Shown piece by piece: positions 7,239 to 15,047 of a stretch of 23,089 bases of DNA. The notes under the pieces were generated by a model. That model was not told the origin of the DNA, made no database searches, and was given only the letters and a program-made list of their open reading frames with translations. Within the stretch, counting starts at the first letter, position 1; every line of letters starts with the position of its first letter. The position numbers and the translations under genes are program-made. Source of the DNA: Chloroflexota bacterium (GTDB lineage: Bacteria > Chloroflexota > Ktedonobacteria > Ktedonobacterales > Ktedonobacteraceae); assembly GCA_005881495.1 (NCBI GenBank), contig VBHI01000144.1, forward strand, positions 1 to 23,089, read 5' to 3'.

Positions 7239-7781
7239 ATGGCACTGCGTCTGCGACCTCTGACAGAAAAAGAAGCTCAAACGATCAAGAAGTGGAGTCA
7301 ATCGAGAACAGAAGCGGCGCGGCTGGTCGAGCGTGCAAAGCTCATCCGCCTGGCGAGTGAAGGGCAGAAGGTGCCTCAGATTGCACAGGCGCTGGAGATC
7401 GACGAAAAAACGGTGCGCAAGTGGCTCAAACGCTTTGGAGAGCAAGGAGTGGAGGGACTGGAGGATGCCCCGCGCTCAGGTGCTCCGTCTCAGTATAGCG
7501 TCGAGGTGAAAGCGCGCATCATTGCCACGGCCTTGACCCGTCGACGTGCAGTAGGACAACCCTTCAGCAGTTGGACCTTCGAGCGGCTGGCGACCTACCT
7601 GCGGGAAGAACTGGGAGTGGGCATGAAGAAAACGCGCATCTTCGAGATCCTGCAGGAAGATGGACTGCGCTGGCGGCACGAAGAAACCTGGTTTGGCGAG
7701 CGAGTCGATCCCGACTTCGCTGAAAAAAGGGGGTCCTTGAGCGGCTCCGCAACGAGCCTCCCGCTCACAGTGCCATCCTAG
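7239..7781 (+). CDS. IS630 transposase, first frame (DNA-binding part)
   Basis: The N-terminal half of an IS630-family transposase, which recognises the terminal repeats. It contains a helix-turn-helix of the HTH_29/32 type (QIAQALEIDEKTVRKWLKRF), a second winged segment (FERLATYLREELGVGMKKT) and the conserved linker LRWRHEETWFGERVDPDF. The ATG at 7239 is preceded by GGAAGAG; alternative GTG starts lie at 7191 and 7209. After residue ~164 the frame leaves the family sequence at an A6G5 run (7723-7733) and ends in an unrelated tail. A -1 shift at this run continues into the catalytic part. It is not clear whether this is programmed slippage or a mutation. Confidence 0.85.
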   Translation: MALRLRPLTEKEAQTIKKWSQSRTEAARLVERAKLIRLASEGQKVPQIAQALEIDEKTVRKWLKRFGEQGVEGLEDAPRSGAPSQYSVEVKARIIATALTRRRAVGQPFSSWTFERLATYLREELGVGMKKTRIFEILQEDGLRWRHEETWFGERVDPDFAEKRGSLSGSATSLPLTVPS

Positions 7782-8350
7782 ACATCGACGAAATGGGTCC
7801 CGTGAGCGCCAAGAGCTATCCGGGGCAACGAGCCATCAACGTCAACCGCCGTCCAGCAGAGCGTGCGACGCAAGAAATCGACTATGGACGCCGTGGCAAG
7901 GGCTATGTCTTTGGTGCGTTGTGGGAAACGCAAGGCGACTGCTGGACCCAGTGTTATACAGGCCGCACCATTCCCAATTTCATCGATTTCCTGTGCTATG
8001 TGGATGAGCAGCTGCCGGCTTCGATTGAGCGGGTGTATGCCATCATGGACAACTTGAATGTGCATCATAGTCACGATGTTTTACTGTTCCTGCTGAGTCA
8101 TCCGCGCTGGGAGATGGTCTATCAGCCCAGGTACGCCGCGTATCTCAATCTCATCGAACCCTGGTGGAAGACGTTACGTTCGTTGGCCTTGAAAGGACGC
8201 CGTTTTGAGACGTGGCAGGAGATGGTCGAGGCCGTTGATGAGGCGACGGCGTACTGGAATGCCCATAAACATCCCTTTGTGTGGGGCAGGCGTCGCCGTC
8301 ATCGAGTGCCTCGGCGTTCAGGCCAAGCTCTCCTGCTAAAAGCGGGATGA
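7733..8350 (+). CDS. IS630 transposase, second frame (DDE catalytic part)
   Basis: The RNase-H-like catalytic domain in the -1 frame. From VLERLRNEP it runs to ILDIDEMGPVSAKSYPG (first Asp), then GKGYVFGALWETQGD, YAIMDNLNVHHS (second Asp) and the RYAAYLNLIEPWWK block (Glu), so all three DDE residues are present. The first ATG in this frame (7793) lies after the first Asp, so expression independent of the upstream frame would give an inactive protein; a frameshift product is needed. It ends just inside the right terminal repeat. Confidence 0.85.
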   Translation, partial: VLERLRNEPPAHSAILDIDEMGPVSAKSYPGQRAINVNRRPAERATQEIDYGRRGKGYVFGALWETQGDCWTQCYTGRTIPNFIDFLCYVDEQLPASIERVYAIMDNLNVHHSHDVLLFLLSHPRWEMVYQPRYAAYLNLIEPWWKTLRSLALKGRRFETWQEMVEAVDEATAYWNAHKHPFVWGRRRRHRVPRRSGQALLLKAG

Positions 8351-8421
8351 ACTTGGCGAATGCACCACTTAGTGCCTGCATTGGAATTGCTGTACCTTCT
8401 CAACATGGTCCTGAAGGTATC

Positions 8422-10872
8422 ATGACATATCGGTCACTTGGTGCTCCCCAGATTCTAGCATTTCACCCTGATGATGAAAAGATTCTGCGTTGGAAAATTC
8501 TGGCAGCTAGTAAACCCGAACTGATAGAAGCTATTGACCCCGCCCATTTGCGCAATGCTATCTTAACAAATAAAGATGATTGGAATCCAGAGAAAGTATT
8601 ACGCGCAAAATCAATGCGCTTTACAGGGCAAGCTAGTCAGTTAGATTTCTTTGATATTGGGTTAATCCCAATGATCGAAGAGGTTGTATATAAAAAACTG
8701 GATGACCTTATCCTTGATGTTCTTACTATATCTAGGTCAGTTTATCAAGAGTATCATGACACTGATCCGAATTATGATGCTTTAGTTCGGCTTGTTTTTC
8801 GATTAATTGCCGCAAAGCTTCTTGGTGATAGGCAACATCCGGGCAAATGGCTTAGTAGTAATGCACAGGCGGTAATTAGGGAGGTGGAAAACTTCTATTT
8901 CCAGAATACCCCTCCTCAAGCTGTATTAGAGGATATTCACGTACAAAATGCAGCTTGGCATAGAATACGCTCAGCGTTCTCCTTCCAAAATCTATCGGTA
9001 GAAGCATTAGCATATATATATGAGAATACGCTCGTTGACCCTGATACTCGTGAAAAGCTAGGTATACATGCCACTGCATACCTGATTGCAGAATATATTA
9101 TTCAGCAACTGCCTATCGATGATCTTCCACTTGAAGAATGCCGTTTTTTTGAACCCTTTGCTGGACACGCTCCTTTTTTAATTGCAGCCCTCAGAAAACT
9201 ACGAACTATGCTACCAGCAGGCACGTCTACAGAGAAAAGACATGATTATTTTGTACGGATGTTATCAGGCATGGAGTATGAAGCACTTGCATGTGAGGTT
9301 GCAGGTTACTCTTTAATATTAGCTGATTATCCGAATCCTAATGGATGGCGTATCGAAAAGGCTAATGTCTTTACTTCACCTAAGTTGGATAATTATTTAA
9401 CACAAGCAAACATTGTTCTTTGCAATCCACCTTATGAATATTTTCCGAAAAATGAGCGGCTATCTTATCCCTCTCTTCGCTCAGTAAATAAGGCTGTGGA
9501 AGCATTGAGTCGTGTGCTGGAAAAAGCACCAAGAATGCTGGGGTTTGTGTTGCCGCGCACGTTCGTTGATGGTCAAATGTATGTTGAGGTAAGAAAAAGA
9601 ATTTCGAATCTGTATAATAATATTTCGTTTGTTGCCCTCCCTGCTAACGCTTTCAACTACTCTGATGCCGAAACAGTGCTTCTTATTGCACATAGGGAGC
9701 GCACTGCACAACCTACATGGAAATTTGCATTAGTTGACAGAAAAGACTATAAGCAGTTCCTCTTTACAGGTCAAACCACATGGCAAGTACAAGCATCAAC
9801 TGGCTTTATCGAAGATCAGCTTAATAGAAATAATCCCATCCTTTGGTACACGCCAATACATCACCTTTGGGATGCTTTGGCATCGCTGCCTCGTTTGGAG
9901 TCTGTAGCAGAGATCCATAGGGGAATTGAATATAAATCTTTTAGGAAAAATAAAGCAGAGCTTGTTACAGATGTACCACGCGAAGGATTTGCTAAAGGGT
10001 TAAGACTTACAACTAAAGGTTTTGAACCATATGTTCCTACATATTTCGCCTACTTTAATATGAATCGTGAGAAGATGCTTTATGAGGCATACAAACATCC
10101 CTGGGAAAAGCCAAAGGTCATAGCAAATGCTGGACGAATTCAAAGTGATCGCTGGGTTATTGCCAGTGTTGTCGACGATAAAGGGCTTGTATGTTATCAA
10201 AACTTTCATGGCATTTGGCCAACAGCTAATTATCCTGTAGAAGTTATTGCTGCTCTGATAAATAGTCCAATAGCGAGTGCTTTTCTTAGCACACACCGCT
10301 CTGCTTGGCACAATAGGAAAGAAACAATTTCACAGATTCCTATTCCCGAATTCAGACACTCACAAATACGTCGCATTGTCTCTCTTGTGCGAGAGTACAT
10401 GTTATTACGAGAACAATGGGAGCCCTGGCAAGAGCATTCAAAAGATTCCGAAAGTCGCTGTAGGGGAATAATAAAGCAGATTGACGCAGAATTGCTTACT
10501 GCCTATAACCTTCCAAGAGAGCTTGAATTTAGATTGCTTGAGTACTTTCATGGTTATGAAAGACCAGGACCATTCTCATCGGTGAAGCTAAACACTTCCC
10601 CTACTAAAAGGCTTTATACATCTTTAATGAGGATTGAGGATGTTCGAAATGAGGAAGGAAATGAAGTAGTAGAAGTTTCACTGATGAACTGGAACCCACA
10701 TCTCACAGTTCGTTTTCCAGTATCTCTTGTTCCTCCAAACTTACGGTCGAATCTTGATCGAGATGTATTATTACTAGCAGAAGTTAATGTTGGAGCTAAA
10801 AAAGCTGAGGATTTGTTTTTTGAAGCGATTAGATTAGCACCGGAATTGGATCCAAATGATGGACTTGCCTGA
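8422..10872 (+). CDS. N-6 DNA methylase (Eco57I-like), main part of IS-interrupted gene
   Basis: A large SAM-dependent DNA adenine methyltransferase-like protein. The open frame starts inside the IS; the first ATG downstream of it is at 8422, with GAAGG just upstream, so re-initiation could yield 816 residues. In rebuilt numbering (892 residues) SAM motif I is FEPFAGH around 319-325 and catalytic motif IV is NPPY at 411-414. After these comes a C-terminal region of ~400 residues likely to hold target recognition. The length and N-terminal extension resemble type IIG or phage-defence methylases rather than a simple type II methylase. Codon use is clearly AT-richer than the flanks. The 3' end overlaps the next gene by 17 bp, so the three genes form an operon. 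Confidence 0.85.
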   Translation: MTYRSLGAPQILAFHPDDEKILRWKILAASKPELIEAIDPAHLRNAILTNKDDWNPEKVLRAKSMRFTGQASQLDFFDIGLIPMIEEVVYKKLDDLILDVLTISRSVYQEYHDTDPNYDALVRLVFRLIAAKLLGDRQHPGKWLSSNAQAVIREVENFYFQNTPPQAVLEDIHVQNAAWHRIRSAFSFQNLSVEALAYIYENTLVDPDTREKLGIHATAYLIAEYIIQQLPIDDLPLEECRFFEPFAGHAPFLIAALRKLRTMLPAGTSTEKRHDYFVRMLSGMEYEALACEVAGYSLILADYPNPNGWRIEKANVFTSPKLDNYLTQANIVLCNPPYEYFPKNERLSYPSLRSVNKAVEALSRVLEKAPRMLGFVLPRTFVDGQMYVEVRKRISNLYNNISFVALPANAFNYSDAETVLLIAHRERTAQPTWKFALVDRKDYKQFLFTGQTTWQVQASTGFIEDQLNRNNPILWYTPIHHLWDALASLPRLESVAEIHRGIEYKSFRKNKAELVTDVPREGFAKGLRLTTKGFEPYVPTYFAYFNMNREKMLYEAYKHPWEKPKVIANAGRIQSDRWVIASVVDDKGLVCYQNFHGIWPTANYPVEVIAALINSPIASAFLSTHRSAWHNRKETISQIPIPEFRHSQIRRIVSLVREYMLLREQWEPWQEHSKDSESRCRGIIKQIDAELLTAYNLPRELEFRLLEYFHGYERPGPFSSVKLNTSPTKRLYTSLMRIEDVRNEEGNEVVEVSLMNWNPHLTVRFPVSLVPPNLRSNLDRDVLLLAEVNVGAKKAEDLFFEAIRLAPELDPNDGLA

Positions 10873-11989
10873 GTTGATAGTTTTAGATGTGGGGCATGGC
10901 AATTGTGCTGTTCTTCGAGATACCAATGCTGTGATTGTTATAGATTGTCCTCCACCTGGCACGATATTAGTCGAAACACTTGAAGTATTAGATATCAACG
11001 TCATTGACCATATCCTTATATCCCATGCTGATATAGACCATACAGGCGGTCTGCCATCTCTGTTAAGTAAAATCCACGTTCGTAATGTGCATATTAATCC
11101 AGATGCTAGCAAAAGAGGTCCGCGCTGGGTTGAGATTCGGAAAGCCATAGCTTTACATAACAAATCAGGTACTAAAGTCCACCGTGCTTTGGGTACAGAA
11201 GTTTCTAAGGAAATTAATTCAGGCCAGGTAGAAATAGAGATATTAGCCCCTTCTTTAGAAGAAGGACTGAGTGGAGCTAGCGGAGTAGATAGGAAAAGAC
11301 GTAAATTAGAATCAAATTCTGTGTCAGCGGTAATAGGCCTGATTCATAATTCTCACAGAGCAGTGCTTTTACCAGGAGATCTTGATGAGGTAGGTCTAGA
11401 TAATCTTTTGATGGATCAAGAAAATATTGAAGCATCTATTTTGATCTTTCCGCATCATGGTGGTTCTGCTAATGGGATGGATAACTATAATTTTGCTCGG
11501 AAATTATGTAGTTTAGTTAAACCTAATTTAGTGATATTTTCTTTAGAAAGAGGACGCCTCTTGGGTAAGAACCATACCGAAAATCCACGAGACGATATAA
11601 TGAAAGGCGTAATATCTGCTAGTACTGATGCTCACATTATGTGTACACAGTTGTCTGGAAAGTGCGCTGCTAATAATCCGAATTCAGATTTTAGCCATCT
11701 ATCTAACTTGCCAGCTCTTGGATTTGCTAGTGACAGTTGTTGTGGAGGGACTATCATAATCGCAATAAATGGAAAGCAAACAACCTACACTCCGCTTCAC
11801 TCTTCACATAAAGCGTTTATTTCCAATCCTGAGTACAATTTGATGATCTCTGACATAAGCCTGCGGGAAGTCCAAATGAGGGATATTAGGCGTTACATAT
11901 CGTTGACCAATACGTTCCACAATCTAGGAAACTGGAACATATTTCCCATCGAGGTAAAGAAGGCAAAAAACCCTATTGTGTCAACATAG
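10856..11989 (+). CDS. Stand-alone ComEC/Rec2-like metallo-beta-lactamase-fold hydrolase
   Basis: 377 residues, starting at one of two adjacent ATGs inside the 3' end of the methylase gene. It opens with IVLDVGHGNCAVL and has the metal motif SHADIDHTGG (H57, D59, D61, H62), the ComEC-type variant of HxHxDH. It continues with LLPGDLDE (D175) and IFPHHGGSANG (H200/H201), so the dinuclear metal site looks complete. Unlike ComEC there are no membrane segments; it is soluble. Such domains cleave phosphodiesters or act as nucleases, and free-standing versions occur in defence loci. The C-terminal ~100 residues (after ~290) match nothing I know. Its stop shares a base with the GTG at 11989. Confidence 0.85.
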   Translation: MMDLPELIVLDVGHGNCAVLRDTNAVIVIDCPPPGTILVETLEVLDINVIDHILISHADIDHTGGLPSLLSKIHVRNVHINPDASKRGPRWVEIRKAIALHNKSGTKVHRALGTEVSKEINSGQVEIEILAPSLEEGLSGASGVDRKRRKLESNSVSAVIGLIHNSHRAVLLPGDLDEVGLDNLLMDQENIEASILIFPHHGGSANGMDNYNFARKLCSLVKPNLVIFSLERGRLLGKNHTENPRDDIMKGVISASTDAHIMCTQLSGKCAANNPNSDFSHLSNLPALGFASDSCCGGTIIIAINGKQTTYTPLHSSHKAFISNPEYNLMISDISLREVQMRDIRRYISLTNTFHNLGNWNIFPIEVKKAKNPIVST

Positions 11990-12033
11990 TGAAACACGTA
12001 TCCTCTGATTCCAGGTTGGAAGGGAAGAGCCAG

Positions 12034-13359
12034 ATGCAATTTCAAAGCACCCCACAGTTTTTAATAAAATCGTTTAAACGGCACTATCATAAGGTAAAAG
12101 AAGTCGCCGAAATATTAGCAGCAAGTAATGGCTCCTTCTCTTTTTCATATTCCTTCAAGAAAGACAAGGCACTACAGTCAAAGGTTGAGACACCAGACGA
12201 TGAAACGACTATACGGTTTGTTGTGCTCATGCGTCGGTTTTTGTACCCAGGAAGCGTGCTGTATTATAAGCGCATATGGAACGCATTGAAAGAACATTTT
12301 CCGGCAGCTATTCCTGCTGAGCATGCTTCACAACTCGAACAATTTATTGATGTGTTAAATAAAGGGCCGTTCTCCTTCATTGTTAATCAGCAGCCAGTCA
12401 CAGCAGAGAATATCTACCATAGAGTAGCTGATGGTGACTACTTTGGGAGAAACGACGAGGAAGCAGTTGTATTTCTCCACAGCCTGTCAGGTACCCCCGC
12501 TGAGCAACTTGTGTTATATGAGTTCTATTCCTACAACCTCGCACTTTTCAATGTAGCATCAATCCTCTTTGATATTATGTTGGTAATAGAACGCAGCGAA
12601 CAATATAGCAACTTGTTTCAAGAAGAAAACTCTACAGACACGCGCTGCATCTATTGCCTGAACGATAACGGTACTTTCACCTCTGAGGAACATATTGTTC
12701 CTGAGTCGCTGGGAAACTCCGATACCGTTTTGCCGAAAGGATTTGTGTGTGATATATGCAATAATGAGGTGCTGTCTGGATTGGATACAGAGCTTCTTAA
12801 CTTTGACCCAATCGCATTTCTCAAAACTGTGTTTATGCCACATACAAAGGATGGAAAGCTGCCGCAGGCAATCTTTCCAAACCTTACCATGAAAAAGACT
12901 CGCCCTAGTCATATAGTCTTTAAAAGCCCATCGAAGAAAAACTTTACTGCTAGTGAACCAGACGAAAACGGGGTCATACATTTTTCGATAAAGATGACAG
13001 GCTGGAAAAAGTTTGAACCTAAGACCATAGGGAGAGCGCTGTATAAAATTGGTTTGGGCATGGTTGCTTTCCACCAGGGGCGAGAAGTTGCGTGTGATAG
13101 CAGGTATGATGCCGCAAGAGCGTTCATTCTCAGTGGAGAAGATTTTCCTAATAACCTGCTAATGAACAAGAATGCAAAACCTCACCCAAATATCACATCA
13201 TCTTACTATCCTGATTTGGGTGGTACAGGCTTTCAGATCGATATCTACGGTCTTATCTTCCTCTATAATCTGGAAACGCTTCCTGTTTTGGAGATTCCTG
13301 AGGAACAATTAGCGGAGATGAACTTTTCGTCATTTCCACTTCATTCAGAAGCAGAGTAA
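12034..13359 (+). CDS. HNH endonuclease-like protein with zinc-binding Cys pairs
   Basis: About 441 residues. The ATG at 12034 has GGAAGGGAAGAG upstream; a GTG at 11989 overlapping the previous stop is an alternative giving 15 more residues. The N-terminal ~200 residues are alpha-helical and unrecognised. The centre holds an HNH core: CIYC (C205, C208), EEHIVPESLG with H220, and CDICNNE (C239, C242, N243). This is the zinc-stabilised HNH pattern of restriction-type nucleases. The C-terminal ~190 residues contain no known domain. It is the third gene of the AT-rich cassette and the likely effector, with DNA or RNA cleavage inferred. No immunity gene other than the methylase is visible. Confidence 0.8.
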   Translation: MQFQSTPQFLIKSFKRHYHKVKEVAEILAASNGSFSFSYSFKKDKALQSKVETPDDETTIRFVVLMRRFLYPGSVLYYKRIWNALKEHFPAAIPAEHASQLEQFIDVLNKGPFSFIVNQQPVTAENIYHRVADGDYFGRNDEEAVVFLHSLSGTPAEQLVLYEFYSYNLALFNVASILFDIMLVIERSEQYSNLFQEENSTDTRCIYCLNDNGTFTSEEHIVPESLGNSDTVLPKGFVCDICNNEVLSGLDTELLNFDPIAFLKTVFMPHTKDGKLPQAIFPNLTMKKTRPSHIVFKSPSKKNFTASEPDENGVIHFSIKMTGWKKFEPKTIGRALYKIGLGMVAFHQGREVACDSRYDAARAFILSGEDFPNNLLMNKNAKPHPNITSSYYPDLGGTGFQIDIYGLIFLYNLETLPVLEIPEEQLAEMNFSSFPLHSEAE

Positions 13360-13431
13360 ATACAAACTGATATGAGGGACTGGTTTAGTAGGGACCAAGA
13401 AATCTCTCACCATTAAAGTGAATGAGGTGCG

Positions 13432-13593
13432 ATGGCGCTTCGGCTACCCAGACCTCTCCCACGGGATGCGCAACGAGATGTACTTTCGGCTAAAGGAGCT
13501 TCACTGGCTCGTTCAATGCCCACACCTTTTATTGGCAAGGATCAGAAATATCTCTGCCTTATGGAAGAAGGAGAGTCAGGAAGGATGCTTTGA
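13432..13593 (+). CDS. Doubtful small ORF, 53 aa
   Basis: Starts [16 protein letters not shown] behind GAGGT and ends EEGESGRML. It overlaps the 3' end of the opposite-strand pseudogene at 13559 and lies over the left arm of a 23-bp inverted repeat, so it may be a duplicated gene piece rather than a gene. No family is recognised. Confidence 0.2.
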   Translation: MALRLPRPLPRDAQRDVLSAKGASLARSMPTPFIGKDQKYLCLMEEGESGRML

Positions 13594-14046
13594 AGCCAGA
13601 TTGCTGATGAGTTCCATCTCGTTGCGCATCCTGTGGGTCCTGATAATCCACATAATTCACGCCCATTTTATCAAAAAAGTGTTTTGAGGCTGCGCTAAGT
13701 GGAGGTGATCCACGCAATCTCTTTCCCTTGAAGTCCTCCTTAATAATACTACAGTGCCACTTACAACGAGAAAAGCGAAGTAACACGGCTTGAGAGGCCG
13801 ATTAGCGATTCACATCAGCAAATGGGTGAATGCGCTCTAGGAGCCATCTCCTATGCTAAATGGCACTGTAGTAATAAGGTCTATCATTTCTTGACATTCT
13901 CCCTTACCTTGATTAGAAGACTCCATTCCATAAATAAAAACCAAATCGTCACCTTCTTCCAATTCCATAATGACATTCTTGTATCGAGCCTCGATTATTT
14001 TCCCACGCATGGAGGGACTATTAACTCGTGTATATGTAACTTTCAT
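13559..14046 (-). pseudogene. Small protein gene split by a MITE
   Basis: Starts at 14046 (MKVTYTRVNSPSMRGKII), overlapping the stop of the zinc-ribbon gene as ATGA, so the two are translationally coupled. Residues to about 58 (GECQEMIDLI) are original; the current last ~11 residues, to a stop at 13837, are coded by the MITE. Removing 125 bp (the 123-bp MITE plus one TA) rejoins the frame exactly to KEDFKGKRLRGS and on to the stop at 13559, giving about 120 residues. The N-terminal part (GKIIEARYKNVIMELEEGDDLVFIYG) looks like a small beta-barrel. Function unknown. Confidence 0.7.
13749..13871. mobile_element. 123-bp MITE with TA target duplication
   Basis: CTACAGTGCCA at 13749-13759 is the exact inverse of TGGCACTGTAG at 13861-13871, with further imperfect similarity inside. 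TA flanks both ends (13747-13748 and 13872-13873), as expected for non-autonomous IS630/Tc1-mariner elements. It has no coding capacity. Its ends differ from those of the full IS630 at 7171, so another transposase mobilised it. Confidence 0.8.
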
Positions 14047-14324
14047 ACCTTCTTAATCCTATCCCAATACGGACTCTTACACTTCGGACACTGGACAGGT
14101 TTCTTCTTACTCCGAGGTGTCCACCCGTGACTGCATCTTTTACAGTTTAACATAGATAATCTTGGCTTATCACAAGCATAGGGCTGAGGTTTGTCAACTA
14201 CAACTTTCTGTATTGCCCACTCTGGATGGATACGTTTCCACATTACCCACCATTGTCTATAGAGGCCATCACTTTCTGCAATCAGCTTGTCGTAATCGTA
14301 GAGTTTGTGTGGTTCAGCTTCCAT
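14043..14324 (-). CDS. Small zinc-ribbon protein, 93 aa
   Basis: Starts MEAEPHKLYDYDKL with a GGGGGT-type ribosome site and ends CPKCKSPYWDRIKKV. The C-terminal half has two cysteine pairs, CKRC and CPKC, separated by SHGWTPRSKKKPVQ. This is a rubredoxin-like zinc ribbon common in small bacterial proteins whose ending PKCKSPYWD is widely conserved. The N-terminal half is Trp-rich and helical (LYRQWWVMWKRIHPEW). Such proteins are usually thought to bind nucleic acid or protein partners. It is co-transcribed with the MITE-split gene. Confidence 0.7.
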   Translation of the reverse strand: MEAEPHKLYDYDKLIAESDGLYRQWWVMWKRIHPEWAIQKVVVDKPQPYACDKPRLSMLNCKRCSHGWTPRSKKKPVQCPKCKSPYWDRIKKV

Positions 14325-14362
14325 ATCCCGTTACCCCCTTTCGAGTTGGAAAACCAAAAAGA

Positions 14363-14390
14363 AAGAGGAGCGTAGAAATACGCTCCTCTT
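14363..14390 (-). terminator. Rho-independent terminator
   Basis: A perfect 12-bp stem (AAGAGGAGCGTA/TACGCTCCTCTT) closed by a GAAA tetraloop. On the minus strand it is followed by a T-rich run (TTTCTTTTTGG). It lies after the small membrane-protein gene ending at 14421 and before the zinc-ribbon gene, so it separates two minus-strand transcripts. Confidence 0.8.
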
Positions 14391-14420
14391 CCGTTTGATC
14401 GTCATCTTACGCTATAAGCT

Positions 14421-14648
14421 CTAGTTCCTCTTGGTAAGAGCCTTTTGTCTTCTTTGAGAAGGTATAGCGGTGATAAGATTAATCAATCGGCTATTCACCT
14501 CTTGATTAAGCAAAGCGATAACGACGATCAGGATCACCGACGATGGTATCAGTACGATAACCACTGCCAATGAAAGTGCCACAGGCTGTAGCAAGATTGG
14601 GCTAAGTGCGCCCAATGCCCCAAGAAGAACCAAAGTTTTCCTTCTCAT
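14421..14648 (-). CDS. Small membrane protein, two helices
   Basis: 75 residues starting MRRKTLVLLGALGAL, with two hydrophobic segments (about 5-20 and 23-47, rich in V, I and L) and a basic tail ending RRQKALTKRN. The ATG at 14648 has TTGGAG about six bases upstream; a TTG at 14660 is possible but overlaps that site. The size and layout are holin-like, but nothing else nearby is phage lysis machinery except a distant CHAP protein, so no function is assigned. A strong terminator follows. Confidence 0.55.
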   Translation of the reverse strand: MRRKTLVLLGALGALSPILLQPVALSLAVVIVLIPSSVILIVVIALLNQEVNSRLINLITAIPSQRRQKALTKRN

Positions 14649-14812
14649 ATGCTGCTCCAATCATTAAACTCCTCTGGAATAACCAGAAAACGTTAAGAAA
14701 TGATTTGGAGAAGCATTTGAGAGCAGTTGTGTTTGTTTCAAACCCGAACGGGATGGTTCTTCTCAGCCTTGCTCATACGAACGGACTAGCAATAGATGAG
14801 TAACTTAGACAG

Positions 14813-14839
14813 AAAAAAACACCTGATTGCTCAAGTGTT
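14813..14839 (-). terminator. Probable minus-strand terminator
   Basis: On the minus strand AACACTTGA pairs with TCAGGTGTT around GCAA (nine pairs with one G-T), followed by seven Ts. It would end transcripts from the TnpB/omega-RNA relic or from a lost gene. Between it and 15047 I see only a GACCGCGGTC palindrome near 14908. Confidence 0.6.
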
Positions 14840-15047
14840 CGTGTTATACTTCTGTCGGGACATCCTTACCCCTCTTGGTAGCTCCATCTAAGGAAGTATT
14901 GTGTTTCTGACCGCGGTCTGAAGAGTTCACCGTTCCAAAAAGTGACTATGAAGTGGCTGCTTAGGCTGATGGAGCGTTCAACTACGAGGAATAATCGAGG
15001 TTTTGATGATACTAAATCATGGAGTACGGGTGTTCTAAGATCATATA

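Larger units (their letters stand above)
7171..8369 (+). mobile_element. Complete IS630-family insertion sequence, ~1.2 kb
   Basis: Perfect 18-bp terminal inverted repeats: GTGGTGCATTCGCCAAGT at 7171-7188 and its complement at 8351-8368. The sequence TTAG is present on both sides (7168-7171 and 8369-8372), containing the TA dinucleotide that IS630/Tc1 elements duplicate on insertion; element limits are therefore uncertain by a base. It carries a two-frame DDE transposase. It is more GC-rich than the methylase gene it interrupts, and the near-perfect ends suggest a recent insertion. Confidence 0.95.

Noticed and set aside
7071..7445. 124-codon minus-strand ORF across the left end of the IS
   Set aside because: It spans the insertion junction and mirrors the transposase helix-turn-helix region, so it cannot be an ancestral gene.
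12559..13074. 171-codon minus-strand ORF inside the HNH gene
   Set aside because: It is antisense to the zinc-finger HNH core, which is clearly the real reading frame.
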